In this document: positions 33,238-41,625 of the stretch, piece by piece
Position numbering within the stretch: the first letter of the stretch is position 1
Layout of the letters: each line of letters begins with the position of its first letter
Origin: Actinophytocola sp036555685
Lineage (GTDB): Bacteria > Actinomycetota > Actinomycetes > Mycobacteriales > Pseudonocardiaceae
Direction: 5' to 3'
Assembly: GCF_036555685.1 (NCBI RefSeq)
Contig: NZ_DATBKY010000299.1
Span: 1 to 64,000, forward strand
Length of the DNA: 64,000 bases
Position numbers and translations under genes: made by a program
Notes under the pieces: generated by a model
The model's database searches: none
What the model saw: the letters and a program-made list of their open reading frames with translations, nothing else
Told to the model about the DNA's origin: nothing

Positions 33238-33259
33238 CCCGATAGCCGCAGCCGGTTCG

Positions 33260-33281
33260 GCGCCCGCTGCGCGGCGGGCGC
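33260..33281 (+). terminator. GC-rich hairpin after the carboxyltransferase gene
   Basis: An 8-bp perfect stem (GCGCCCGC / GCGGGCGC) closes a six-base loop, 23 bp after the stop codon. No U-run follows, as is common in actinomycetes. Confidence 0.45.
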
Positions 33282-33396
33282 GGCCAAGCCGGCGCCCGCC
33301 TCGTCCGGTCCGGTCGCTGGGCGGGCGGAGGGGGATCGCGGCGGGTCAGGCCGGTTCGGCAAGCACGAACGCGACGCTGCTGTTCGCACACCTGGT

Positions 33397-33555
33397 GGGC
33401 ACTTCCTGGCCCTGGTCACCCAGCCCGAGGTCACCTTCCAGGGTGGAAATCCGTTGCTGCTGACGACCCAGGGTGAGTTCGTCATCAAGAACCTCATCCT
33501 GCTGAGTGCCGTCCTGGTTCTCCACGGTCGGTTCTACCGCCGCGGACGGAGCTGA
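33397..33555 (+). pseudogene. C-terminal remnant of a DUF417 (RclC/YkgB-like) membrane protein gene
   Basis: About 52 codons resemble the end of the DUF417 family, with FLALVTQPEVTFQGGNPLLL, then TTQGEFVIKNLILLSAVLV and a basic tail RFYRRGRS before TGA 33553. The N-terminal membrane helices and any start are missing; upstream codons in this frame show no homology. It lies in a 390-bp gap otherwise holding only the hairpin at 33260. Confidence 0.6.
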
Positions 33556-33627
33556 CCGGGGATCTCTCAGTCCGTCCTCAGGAAGACGCGGGCACTATCG
33601 AAGCAGGACCGAAGGGACGGACACGAC

Positions 33628-34746
33628 ATGCGGCTCAACGACGTGGTGCGACGCTCGGCACTCCTGGTGCCGGTGGGTGCCGGGGCGGCGCTCATGCGAG
33701 CAGGCTGGCAGGTGCCTGCCGCGATCGGGGGTCGGCCGCAGGGTGCGCGGCTCGCGCGGATGCGGCGGTCGCCGCACTACCGGGACGGCCAGTTCCACAA
33801 CACGGTCCCGGCCAGCATCGCCCCACCCTCGAGTGGGCCCGAGATCTTCCGCGAGATGGTGTTCGGCAAGGAGTTACGAAAGCCGGCCCAACCCGTTCCG
33901 CTGGTGGTGCCGTCGTTCGACGCACCGCCGGCGGACGGGCTGCGCGTGACGTGGCTGGGCCACGCCACGGTCCTCGTCGAGCTCGAAGGCCGGCGGCTGC
34001 TGTTCGACCCGGTGTGGAGCGAACGCGTGTCGCCGTCCTCTGTGGTCGGTCCGCGCCGGCTCCACCCGGTGCCGATCGCGCTGGAGGACTTACCGCCCAT
34101 CGACGCGGTGGTAATCTCGCACGACCACTACGACCACCTGGACATGCCCACGATCCGGCGCGCCGCGGCCTTGTGGCCGGCCGCGCGTTTCGTGGTCCCG
34201 CTGGGCGTGGGCGCACACCTGGAACGCTGGCACATCCCCGCGTCCCGGATGGCCGAGCTGGACTGGACCGAGCAGACGACGATCGGCGACCTGACCCTGA
34301 TCGCGACGGCGGCCCGGCACTTCTCGGGCCGGCTGCGCCCCGGCGGCAACGGCACGCTGTGGGCGTCCTGGGTCGTGGCGGGCCGGGAGCGCCGGATCTT
34401 CTACACCGGCGACTCGGGCTACTTCGACGGGTACCAGGAGATCGGCGAGGAGCACGGACCGTTCGACATGACGTTCATCCAGATCGGTGCGTACTCGCCG
34501 TACTGGCCGGACATCCACATGACGCCGGAGGAGGGCGTGGCCACGCACAAGGCGGTTCGCGGCGGCGTTCTGGTGCCCGTGCACTGGGGGACGTTCAACC
34601 TGGCCCCGCACGCGTGGTCGGAGCCCGTCGAGCGGCTTGTCAAGGCTGCGGCGGTGGAGGATGTTCGGGTTTCGGTTCCCCGGCCGGGGGAGTCGCTCGG
34701 CGCCGAGTCGGTGGTGGACGAGGCTTGGTGGCGGGTGATTGCCTGA
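33628..34746 (+). CDS. MBL-fold metallo-hydrolase (UlaG/NAPE-PLD-like)
   Basis: A 372-residue hydrolase. After a hydrophobic N-terminus (RRSALLVPVGAGAALMRAGW) comes the metal-binding core: VTWLGHATVLVEL, the HxHxDH motif in VISHDHYDHLDMPTI (about residues 163-177), ATAARHFSGR, YTGDSGYF and HWGTFNL. This is the beta-lactamase-fold L-ascorbate lactonase/NAPE-phospholipase D branch. The substrate is unknown, perhaps a phospholipid or lactone. It is monocistronic, with GAAGCAGGACCGAAGG in front of the ATG. Confidence 0.87.
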   Translation: MRLNDVVRRSALLVPVGAGAALMRAGWQVPAAIGGRPQGARLARMRRSPHYRDGQFHNTVPASIAPPSSGPEIFREMVFGKELRKPAQPVPLVVPSFDAPPADGLRVTWLGHATVLVELEGRRLLFDPVWSERVSPSSVVGPRRLHPVPIALEDLPPIDAVVISHDHYDHLDMPTIRRAAALWPAARFVVPLGVGAHLERWHIPASRMAELDWTEQTTIGDLTLIATAARHFSGRLRPGGNGTLWASWVVAGRERRIFYTGDSGYFDGYQEIGEEHGPFDMTFIQIGAYSPYWPDIHMTPEEGVATHKAVRGGVLVPVHWGTFNLAPHAWSEPVERLVKAAAVEDVRVSVPRPGESLGAESVVDEAWWRVIA

Positions 34747-34842
34747 TGCTTCTCGGCTGACGGTTGATGTGGTTCCCGGGCCGGGTGAGGCCGGGGTGGC
34801 AGGTCGGCGGCCCACCCATCATCTGGTGCGCCAAAGTCACGA

Positions 34843-35598
34843 TCAGTACGTCTCTGCGCGGGCGTCCTTCAGGTGCCCTCGCGCCGCCTGCTCCAGGTGG
34901 TTCAGGTCCGAGGCGATCGAGGCGAAGGTGTAGCCCTCCGCCAGCCGGCGGGCGGCGGTCTCGCCGTTCGGGGTGTGGATGCCGGCCGCGATGCCTGCTT
35001 TCCGGGCCGCCTCGCGGATGCGGGTCACGGCAGCGTCGAACTCGACCGAGACCGCTGGGTCCATCGGGTACGCGCCGCCCACGGCGAGGCTCAGGTCCGA
35101 GGGGCCGACATAGACGCCGTCCAGTCCCGGGGTCGCGCAGATGGCGTCTACTTCGGACAGAGCCGACGGCGTCTCGATCATCGCGATGACCACGTTCATC
35201 TCGTTCGCCTCGGTAGGGCGCAAGCCGGAGCGGTTGGCGGCGAACGAACGCCGGCCCAGGGGTGGGTACCGGACGGAGGCGACCGCCTTCGCCGCGTCCG
35301 CCGGTGTCTCGATCAACGGAACGATCACGCCCGCGGCGCCGGCGTCGAGGGCCCGGCCGATCGGGGTGATGTCGTTGGCCTCCACCCGCACGATGCCCAC
35401 TGCCCCGGCCGCGGAGCCGATCGCCATCAGGGCGTGCAGGATGCCCGAGTACCCGAGGTAGCCATGTTGCCCGTCCAGGCACACGTAGTCGTACCCGAGC
35501 CGCGCGATCCGCTCCGTCGCCACGGGGGCATCCAGTGCGCACCAGTAGCCCACCACGGGCTCCCGCCTGCGCAACCGGGCAGCGAAATCGGCGGACAT
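34843..35598 (-). CDS. HpcH/HpaI-family aldolase
   Basis: A 251-residue class II pyruvate aldolase-like protein. The N-terminal VGYWCALDAPVATERIARLGYDYVCLDGQHG, the IVPLIETPADAAKAVASVRYPPLGRRS segment and the metal-binding Glu/Asp in AMIETPSALSEVD and VGPSDLSLAVG are clear. Members cleave 2-keto-3-deoxy acids to pyruvate and an aldehyde. Relatives include 4-hydroxy-2-oxoheptanedioate and 2-keto-3-deoxy-L-rhamnonate aldolases. It stands alone, 35 bp from the next minus-strand gene, without an obvious pathway neighbour. Confidence 0.9.
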   Translation of the reverse strand: MSADFAARLRRREPVVGYWCALDAPVATERIARLGYDYVCLDGQHGYLGYSGILHALMAIGSAAGAVGIVRVEANDITPIGRALDAGAAGVIVPLIETPADAAKAVASVRYPPLGRRSFAANRSGLRPTEANEMNVVIAMIETPSALSEVDAICATPGLDGVYVGPSDLSLAVGGAYPMDPAVSVEFDAAVTRIREAARKAGIAAGIHTPNGETAARRLAEGYTFASIASDLNHLEQAARGHLKDARAETY

Positions 35599-35632
35599 CG
35601 CGGACCTCCTGGGTGATCGACCGCGACCCAGG

Positions 35633-36346
35633 CTAGTTGGCCTCTCCGGTGAGCGCGAACGACCGCAGCCGCTGCGTCGCGCCGACCGTGCCCACCACCA
35701 CGAACAGCACCGCCATCACCAGCGCCGTGCTCAACGACACGGTCGAGTCCAGCAGCGGCGTGTTGCCGACCGTGTCGGCGAGCGTCGTCGCGTGCTCGCG
35801 GACGCTGAACACCCGCGCCCCGTCCACGAAGCTGACCAGCACGTTCTCCCACAGCATGATGTACACGAGGCCGACGGCGACCGGACGTTTCGTCAGCACA
35901 CTCAGCGCCAGAAACAGCGCGCAGTACTCCAGCGCCCCGAGCGCGGCGGCCAGCACGAGCCCGACCGCGAACGTCGCCGAGCCCGCGATCAGCGCGGCCA
36001 CCGCCAGCGGCACGCCGGTGGCGACCGTCGTCACCACCCACGCCACGGCCAGCTTCGACAGCACGATCTCGCTGCGCGGCAACGGCTTGGTCAGCAGGTG
36101 CGTGATCGTGCCGTCGTCGATCTCCAGGCCGAGCACGCTGCTGCCCACGATCAGCGCGGTCAGCGGCAGGATCACGCTCAGCCCGAGGTTGCCGAACACG
36201 GTCGGCCCCCAGTCGGGGTCGGACACGTCGGCGGAGACGCCGATCAGGGTCAGCCCGATCAGCACGATCGGCATGGGCAGCAGGAGCAGCACCCGCTTGC
36301 GGCCCAGCAGGGCGCGCACGGTGAGGCCGATGATCGTCAGGTTCAT
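35633..36346 (-). CDS. ABC-2 type transporter permease
   Basis: A 237-residue membrane protein with about six hydrophobic helices and the ABC-2 pattern (SSVLGLEIDDGTITHLLTKPLPRSEIVLSKLAVAW). It is the last of four minus-strand genes (ATPase, permease, ATPase, permease) that overlap each other. It should pair with the ATPase at 36343-37257 to export or regulate an unknown substrate, possibly a peptide antibiotic or lipid. Confidence 0.88.
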   Translation of the reverse strand: MNLTIIGLTVRALLGRKRVLLLLPMPIVLIGLTLIGVSADVSDPDWGPTVFGNLGLSVILPLTALIVGSSVLGLEIDDGTITHLLTKPLPRSEIVLSKLAVAWVVTTVATGVPLAVAALIAGSATFAVGLVLAAALGALEYCALFLALSVLTKRPVAVGLVYIMLWENVLVSFVDGARVFSVREHATTLADTVGNTPLLDSTVSLSTALVMAVLFVVVGTVGATQRLRSFALTGEAN

Positions 36347-37257
36347 GTCGCCACCAGGTAGGAGAAGACCTTCTCGAGGGACTCGTCGGCCGGCAGGACG
36401 CTCGTCAGCCGGATGCCGGACGACCTGGCCTGCTTCGCCAGCGTCCGGGTGAACGTGCCGTAGTCGTTCGCGTGCACCTGCAGCGTCCCGTCCTCGACGC
36501 GGACCCCGGTGACCGACTCCTGTCCCATGAGGACGGTCGCGAGCGCACGGTCGTCGGAGGAGGAGATGGTGAACACGTGCGGCCGGTTGGTCATCAGCCG
36601 CCGGATGTGCCGGTAGTCGCCCGACGCGGCCAGCCGGCCGGCGACGATCACCTGCACGGTCCCGGACAGCTGCTCGACCTCCTCAAGGATGTGTGAGCTG
36701 AACAGGATCGTCCGGCCCTCCTGCTCGGCCATCCGGTGCAGCAGCTCCATCATGTGCAGCCGCTGCCGCGGGTCCATGCCGTTGAACGGCTCGTCCAGCA
36801 GCAGCACGCGCGGGTCGTGCACGAGCGCCGCCGCGACGCGGGTGCGCTGGCGCATCCCCTTGGAGTACGTGCCGATCCGCCGGTCCTGCGCGTCGGTCAT
36901 CTCGACGATCTCGAGCGCCCGGCGCGCCGCGTCCGCCGGCGAGCGGAGCTTGTGCAGCTTGGCCGACGCGAGCACGAACTGCCACGCGGTCAGGAACCCC
37001 GGCACGCTCTCGCGCTCGGTGACCAGGCCAAGCGTCCTGTACATGGCCGGGTTGCGCCACGCCGGGTCGCCGCCCACCAGCACGCTGCCCTGCGACGGCG
37101 CGAGCAGCCCCGCCATCAGGTGCAGCACGGTCGTCTTGCCCGCGCCGTTCGGGCCGAGCAGGCCGGTGAGCCCCGGCCCGACGGTCAGCGTCACGTCGTT
37201 GACGGCCACCACGTTGCCGTACCAGCGCGAAACGGCGGACAACTCCACTGGTGTCAT
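36343..37257 (-). CDS. ABC transporter ATP-binding protein
   Basis: A 304-residue ATPase: Walker A GPNGAGKTT, signature YSKGMRQRTRVAAAL, Walker B VLLLDEPFNGMDP, and ILFSSHILEEVEQL after it. The C-terminal extension is typical of ABC-2 exporter ATPases. ATG 37257 overlaps the upstream permease stop (ATGA) and its own stop overlaps the next permease start. It is not a sugar importer ATPase. Confidence 0.92.
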   Translation of the reverse strand: MTPVELSAVSRWYGNVVAVNDVTLTVGPGLTGLLGPNGAGKTTVLHLMAGLLAPSQGSVLVGGDPAWRNPAMYRTLGLVTERESVPGFLTAWQFVLASAKLHKLRSPADAARRALEIVEMTDAQDRRIGTYSKGMRQRTRVAAALVHDPRVLLLDEPFNGMDPRQRLHMMELLHRMAEQEGRTILFSSHILEEVEQLSGTVQVIVAGRLAASGDYRHIRRLMTNRPHVFTISSSDDRALATVLMGQESVTGVRVEDGTLQVHANDYGTFTRTLAKQARSSGIRLTSVLPADESLEKVFSYLVAT

Positions 37258-38117
37258 GCCTGGACCCTCCGATACCGCCACACCGTGCACGCCGTGCCGA
37301 TGGCCACGATCGCCAGCGCCACGAGGCCGTACACCGGGCCGTACGGGCCGGGGTCGATCGTGCCGCCGTCGAACAGCCACCGGTCGATGCCGTTGACCAG
37401 GTTGACCGGGTTGATGAGCCCGGCGAGGTAGGCCGCGTCGCCGCGGCCGAACTCCGTCAGGGCGCCGGAGATCGGGGCGGTCAGCAGTGAGACCGCGATG
37501 ATCATGCCGGTCGCGAACACCCGCCGCCCGGACAGCGACGCGAACGGCAGCGCCAGCGCGGCCAGCACCACCGCGTGAACGGCTGCCGCGAGCAGGCCCT
37601 GCAGCAGCCCGCCTGCCTCGCTGAACACCCCCGCGATGCCGTCGTCGGTGCTGAACGCCATGCCCACGAACAGGATCAGCATCGGCGCCCCGAGCATCAC
37701 GAACCCGGCCGCCGCGAGCGCGGCGAGCTTCGCGAGCGCGTAGTCGCTGCGCCGCAGCGGCCGGGACAGGTACAGCGACAGCAGGTTCCCGCGCAGGTCG
37801 GTCGACACCAGCTCGGGCGCCACGACCGCGACGAACACCGTCGCCGCGTAGGTGAACGTGGACGCGATGCCGACGTAGTCGATCACCTGGGTCGGCAGCT
37901 GCGTGTTGACCACGACGAGGACCAGCGCGGCCATGCAGGCGAGCGAGAGCAGGCCGAACGGCAGCACCTTCGCCCAGGCGCTGCGGCCCAGGCCGTACGC
38001 GCCGCGCACGCTGTGGATGAACAGCGAGCGCGACGCGTACCCCCTGCCGAGCCGCGGCCCCTCGTACCGCTGGTAGCCGATGTCATGGATGACACCGGTG
38101 TGCTCAGGTCCGGGCAT
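37254..38117 (-). CDS. ABC-2 type transporter permease
   Basis: A 287-residue membrane protein with a cytoplasmic N-terminus (HTGVIHDIGYQRYEGPRLGRGYASRSLFIHSVRGAYGLGR) and about six helices, including LVSTDLRGNLLSLYLSRPLRRSDYALAKL, the ABC-2 pattern. It overlaps the upstream ATPase gene by 14 bp and the downstream one by 4 bp, so it should work with one of these ATPases. Confidence 0.88.
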   Translation of the reverse strand: MPGPEHTGVIHDIGYQRYEGPRLGRGYASRSLFIHSVRGAYGLGRSAWAKVLPFGLLSLACMAALVLVVVNTQLPTQVIDYVGIASTFTYAATVFVAVVAPELVSTDLRGNLLSLYLSRPLRRSDYALAKLAALAAAGFVMLGAPMLILFVGMAFSTDDGIAGVFSEAGGLLQGLLAAAVHAVVLAALALPFASLSGRRVFATGMIIAVSLLTAPISGALTEFGRGDAAYLAGLINPVNLVNGIDRWLFDGGTIDPGPYGPVYGLVALAIVAIGTACTVWRYRRVQA

Positions 38118-39039
38118 AGCTGGCCTCCGTGGTCGGCACGTCCCGGAACAGGTCGGCGACCTGGTGCCGGTGCCGCTCCAGCCGGTGCAGCGACAGGTCG
38201 AGGTCGGCGATCGCGTCGCGGATGAGGTCGTAGGTCTCGTCGGCCTGCTCGCCGAGCCGCACGAGCAGCGCCCGGTCGTTCCGCCGGACCTCCAGCCCGG
38301 CGGACGAGAGCATCTCGAGCAGCGGCGCCGGGTCCTCGTCGATCTCGACCATCAGCAGGTCCGAATGCTGGGTCATGGCCGACAGCGACGCCGAGCGCAG
38401 CAGCCGGCCGGCGTCGATCGCGACCAGCGAGGTGCAGATCCGCTCGATCTCGCCGAGCAGGTGCGAGCACACCACCACGGAGATGCCGAACTCGCTGCCG
38501 ATCCGGTGGACCAGGTCGAGCATGGCGCGCCGGCCCTCCGGGTCGAGCCCGTTGGTCGGCTCGTCGAGCAGCAGCAGCTCCGGGTCGTGCACGAGCGCCT
38601 GCGCGAGCTTCACCCGCTGCTTCATGCCGGTGGAGTAGCCGCCGATACGCCGGTACCGCTCCTCGTAGAGCCCGACGTGCCGCAGCGTCTCCGATGCCCG
38701 CTCGCGGGCCATCGCCGCCGGCAGGCCGCTGACCCGGGCCATGTGCGTGACGAACTCGGCGGCGATCAGGTCGGGCGGCAGGCAGTCGTGCTCGGGCATG
38801 TACCCCACCCGCGCGCGCACCGCCTCCCCGTCGGCGACCGGGTCCAGCCCCAGCACCCGGATGCGGCCGCCGGTCGGCACGAGCAGGCCAAGCGCGAGCT
38901 TGATCAGCGTGCTCTTGCCGGCGCCGTTCACCCCCACGAGCCCGACGATGCCGGGCTCGATGGCGACCGTGAGATCCGCGAGCGCGGTCACCTTGTCGTC
39001 GTAGCGCTTTTCCAGCGCGTCGGTCTCGATGAGCACCAC
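38104..39039 (-). CDS. ABC transporter ATP-binding protein (first gene of the four-gene unit)
   Basis: A 311-residue ATPase: Walker A VNGAGKSTLIKLAL, signature YSTGMKQRVKLAQAL, Walker B LLLLDEPTNGLDP, then SVVVCSHLLGEIERI. The C-terminal region (SALSAMTQHSDLLMVEIDEDPAPLLEML) resembles regulatory extensions of ABC-2 exporter ATPases. GTG 39039 or the next GTG is the likely start, since residues before it are not family-like. It heads the transporter operon. Confidence 0.9.
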   Translation of the reverse strand: MVLIETDALEKRYDDKVTALADLTVAIEPGIVGLVGVNGAGKSTLIKLALGLLVPTGGRIRVLGLDPVADGEAVRARVGYMPEHDCLPPDLIAAEFVTHMARVSGLPAAMARERASETLRHVGLYEERYRRIGGYSTGMKQRVKLAQALVHDPELLLLDEPTNGLDPEGRRAMLDLVHRIGSEFGISVVVCSHLLGEIERICTSLVAIDAGRLLRSASLSAMTQHSDLLMVEIDEDPAPLLEMLSSAGLEVRRNDRALLVRLGEQADETYDLIRDAIADLDLSLHRLERHRHQVADLFRDVPTTEASYART

Positions 39040-39126
39040 GCGCCAACCGTATTGGCAGGTGCTGACGCGGACATCGGGCGCCATCCCTGATTTGTCCCCT
39101 AGGGGCCTCGGGGTTTCCGTACTTGT

Positions 39127-39144
39127 GCTGGAGCGCGCTCCAGC
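39127..39144. promoter_or_regulatory. 18-bp perfect palindrome in the ABC/LLM divergent gap
   Basis: GCTGGAGCGCGCTCCAGC is a perfect inverted repeat, centred 24 bp upstream of the LLM oxidoreductase start, in the 120-bp divergent gap. Such a compact palindrome at a promoter suggests a TetR- or MarR-type operator; no regulator gene adjoins it. Confidence 0.5.
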
Positions 39145-39159
39145 TCATAGGCTCGGGGC

Positions 39160-40023
39160 ATGCGTCTCGGAGTGCACGTCTACGCGTTCACCGTTCCCGG
39201 CGGGCCGCCCGCCATCGGTCCGGAGCTGGCCAGGGTGGGTCAGGCGGTCGAGGCCGCCGGCGTGAGCCACCTGTCGTTCATGGACCACTACTTCCAGATG
39301 GAGCGGATCCACCCGGCGACCGACCCGATGATGGAGGGGTACACGACGCTGGGGTTCCTCGCCGCGCACACCGCCACCGCGCGGCTCGGCCTGCTGGTCA
39401 CCGGCGTCAGCTACCGCCACCCCGGCCTGCTCGCGAAGATCGTGTCCACTCTGGACGTCCTGTCGAGCGGTCGCGGCGAGCTGGGCATCGGCGCGGCGTG
39501 GTACGAGCGCGAGCACCGCGGGCTCGGTGTGCCGTTCCCGCCGGTGGCGGAGCGGTTCGAGCGGCTGGAGGAGACGTTGCGGATCTGCCGGCAGATGTGG
39601 GATCCGGAGAACAACGGCGCGTTCGAGGGCAAGTACTACCAGCTGGCGGAGACGCTGTGCTCGCCGCAGCCGATCAGCAAGCCGCCGATCCTCATCGGCG
39701 GGGGTGGCGAGAAGAAGACGTTGCGGCTGGTCGCGCAGTACGCCGACGCGTGCAACCTGTTCGCCACGACGCCGGACGAGGTAAGCCACAAGCTGGACGT
39801 TCTGCGGGGGCACTGCGACGCGGTGGGCCGCGACTACGCCGAGATCCAGAAGACGATGCTGTACAACCGCCCCGTCACCGACCCGGACGCGTTCGCGGCG
39901 GAGATGCCCCCGTTCGCGAAGCTGGGCTTCGAGACGGTGATCCTCATGCCTCCAGGCGACGGCCCGGCCAAGTGGATCGACGACGTGGCCGCCCCGATCG
40001 CCTCCCGCCTGGCGGACATCTGA
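39160..40023 (+). CDS. LLM-class flavin-dependent oxidoreductase (F420-type)
   Basis: A 287-residue luciferase-like barrel enzyme: LGVHVYAFTVPGG at the N-terminus, GVSHLSFMDHYFQM, LGLLVTGVSYRHPGLLAKIVSTLDVLSSGRGELGIGAAWYEREHRGLGVPFP and PPILIGGGGEKKTLRLVAQYADACN. Actinobacterial proteins of this pattern usually use coenzyme F420. The substrate is unknown. A perfect palindrome lies just upstream. Confidence 0.9.
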   Translation: MRLGVHVYAFTVPGGPPAIGPELARVGQAVEAAGVSHLSFMDHYFQMERIHPATDPMMEGYTTLGFLAAHTATARLGLLVTGVSYRHPGLLAKIVSTLDVLSSGRGELGIGAAWYEREHRGLGVPFPPVAERFERLEETLRICRQMWDPENNGAFEGKYYQLAETLCSPQPISKPPILIGGGGEKKTLRLVAQYADACNLFATTPDEVSHKLDVLRGHCDAVGRDYAEIQKTMLYNRPVTDPDAFAAEMPPFAKLGFETVILMPPGDGPAKWIDDVAAPIASRLADI

Positions 40024-40069
40024 CCGCGGTCCGGCGCCTCCATCCGGCCGCCGCCACCCCGGTCGGCGG

Positions 40070-40759
40070 TCAGGCGCGATCCACCGGGACCTCGGCGCGG
40101 CTGATCGACGAGGACTCGTCACCGCAGAGGAACACGATCGTGTTCGCGATGTCGCTCGGGGCGACCCAGTCCTTGCGGTTCGAGTCGGGCATGGCCGCGC
40201 GGTTGCCGGGCGTGTCGATGATCCCCGGCAGCACCGCGTTCGCCCGGATCCCGTCGTCGGCGTACTCCGCGTCCAGGGCGGCCACGAACGCGTTCACCGC
40301 CGCCTTCGACGTCACGTAGCCGGCCGCCCCGGCGAACGGCTGCTTGGCCGCCCGGCTCGACATGCACACGATCGCGCCGCCACCGCCGGAGATCAGGTGC
40401 GGCAGCGTCTGCTGGCAGGTCAGGTACGTCGCCCGCAGGTTCAGCCGCAGCTGGTTCTCGAACTCCTCGACCGGCGTCTCGTGCACCCGGCCGCCGACCT
40501 TGAAGCCGCCGACCAGGTTGACCACCGCACGCAGCGGCGCGTCCGAGTCGGCCGCCGCGACCGTCGCGCAGTCGCGGGCCGCGGCCATGTCGAACAGGTC
40601 CGCGCGGACCATCTCGAGACCGCCCTGCCGCGGCATCCGTGCCAGCTCGTCCTTGACGATCCACGGGACCACGACCCGCCAGCCCGCCTTGAGGAAGGCG
40701 GACGTGACCGCGACCCCGAGCCCACCCGTGCCCCCGGTTACCAGTACCGAGCGTCCCAT
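40070..40759 (-). CDS. short-chain dehydrogenase/reductase
   Basis: A 229-residue classical SDR, with TGGTGGLG at the start, NLVGGF in place of the common NNAG, and the catalytic YVTSK. Its start overlaps the stop of the phosphatase gene (TGATG). The cofactor is probably NADP (no acidic residue in the relevant position was clear). The substrate is unknown; linkage to a tyrosine phosphatase is unusual but may be simple operon sharing. Confidence 0.88.
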   Translation of the reverse strand: MGRSVLVTGGTGGLGVAVTSAFLKAGWRVVVPWIVKDELARMPRQGGLEMVRADLFDMAAARDCATVAAADSDAPLRAVVNLVGGFKVGGRVHETPVEEFENQLRLNLRATYLTCQQTLPHLISGGGGAIVCMSSRAAKQPFAGAAGYVTSKAAVNAFVAALDAEYADDGIRANAVLPGIIDTPGNRAAMPDSNRKDWVAPSDIANTIVFLCGDESSSISRAEVPVDRA

Positions 40760-41532
40760 CAGACCTCCAGCAGCTTGTCGCGCAGCCGTGTCACATCGTC
40801 CTGGCCGAAGCCGTGTTCGGCCAGCCAGCCGAGCACCCCGCCGTGCTCGGTGTCCAGCCGCTCGAGGAAGCCGTGCATCGTCTCCGCGCGCGGGCGGTGC
40901 TCGGCGGCCGGCAGCTTGTCCACGTCGTCGGCGTAGGTGGGTGAGCTGCGCAGGCGGTCCAGGACCAGGTCGATGCGCTCGCCGGTCGCCACGTAGTCCG
41001 CGACGACCACGTCCCGGGGCACTCCCACCGCGGTCAGCGCCATCGCCACGACCACGCCCGTGCGGTCCTTGCCCGCCGCGCAGTGCACCAGCGCCGCCCC
41101 CGGCGCGCCGGCGACCGTGCGCAGCGCCTCGACGATGTTCTCCGGCCGGTCCTCGAGGTAGCCGAGGTAGAACGAGCGCATCAGGTCCGACGGATCACGC
41201 TCCTCGGCCCGCCTGCGGTTGGTGGCGAGCGCCTCGCTGGACGCGTCCGTGTTGCCCAGGCTCTCCGGGATCACCGAGAGGTGCACGTGCCGGACGGACC
41301 CGACCGCGGTCAGCGGCGCCGGCCCCTCCTGCTTGACCTCGTTCGTGCTGCGCAGGTCGATCACCGTGGTCAGGCCGAGCTCGTCGACCAGCCGGGTGAT
41401 GTCGGCGGGCGAGAGGTCCTGCAGGTTGTCCGATCGGAGCAGCCGGCGCGGCGCGGTTCGCGCGCCGGTCTCGGTCGGCAGTTCGCCGAGGTCACGGGCA
41501 TTGACAGCGTTATCGAGTCGAATCCAGGCCAC
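40759..41532 (-). CDS. tyrosine/serine protein phosphatase
   Basis: A 257-residue dual-type phosphatase. The P-loop HCAAGKDRTGVV (CX5R, about residues 144-155) matches the bacterial Tyr_phosphatase3/MptpB family. The N-terminal region VNARDLGELPTETGARTAPRRLLRSDNLQDLSPADITRLVDELGLTTVIDLRS is also family-typical. It hydrolyses phosphotyrosine, phosphoserine or phosphoinositides in relatives. GTG 41532 is the preferred start. It is divergent from the MFS carrier gene. Confidence 0.9.
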   Translation of the reverse strand: MAWIRLDNAVNARDLGELPTETGARTAPRRLLRSDNLQDLSPADITRLVDELGLTTVIDLRSTNEVKQEGPAPLTAVGSVRHVHLSVIPESLGNTDASSEALATNRRRAEERDPSDLMRSFYLGYLEDRPENIVEALRTVAGAPGAALVHCAAGKDRTGVVVAMALTAVGVPRDVVVADYVATGERIDLVLDRLRSSPTYADDVDKLPAAEHRPRAETMHGFLERLDTEHGGVLGWLAEHGFGQDDVTRLRDKLLEV

Positions 41533-41625
41533 ACAGCCATTCCAGCAGACCCGCGCGCGGCCGGGCGCGTCACCCGGACCGGGTGGAATTTGCTGGCGCC
41601 GCGCGGCGTGTGAGACCTTGGCGGA

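Noticed and set aside
34843..35598. HpcH/HpaI aldolase as the last step of the fucose pathway
   Set aside because: It lies 9 kb away, has no copy of the shared operator word and no pathway neighbours; the FAH-family gene beside lutABC explains the missing step better.
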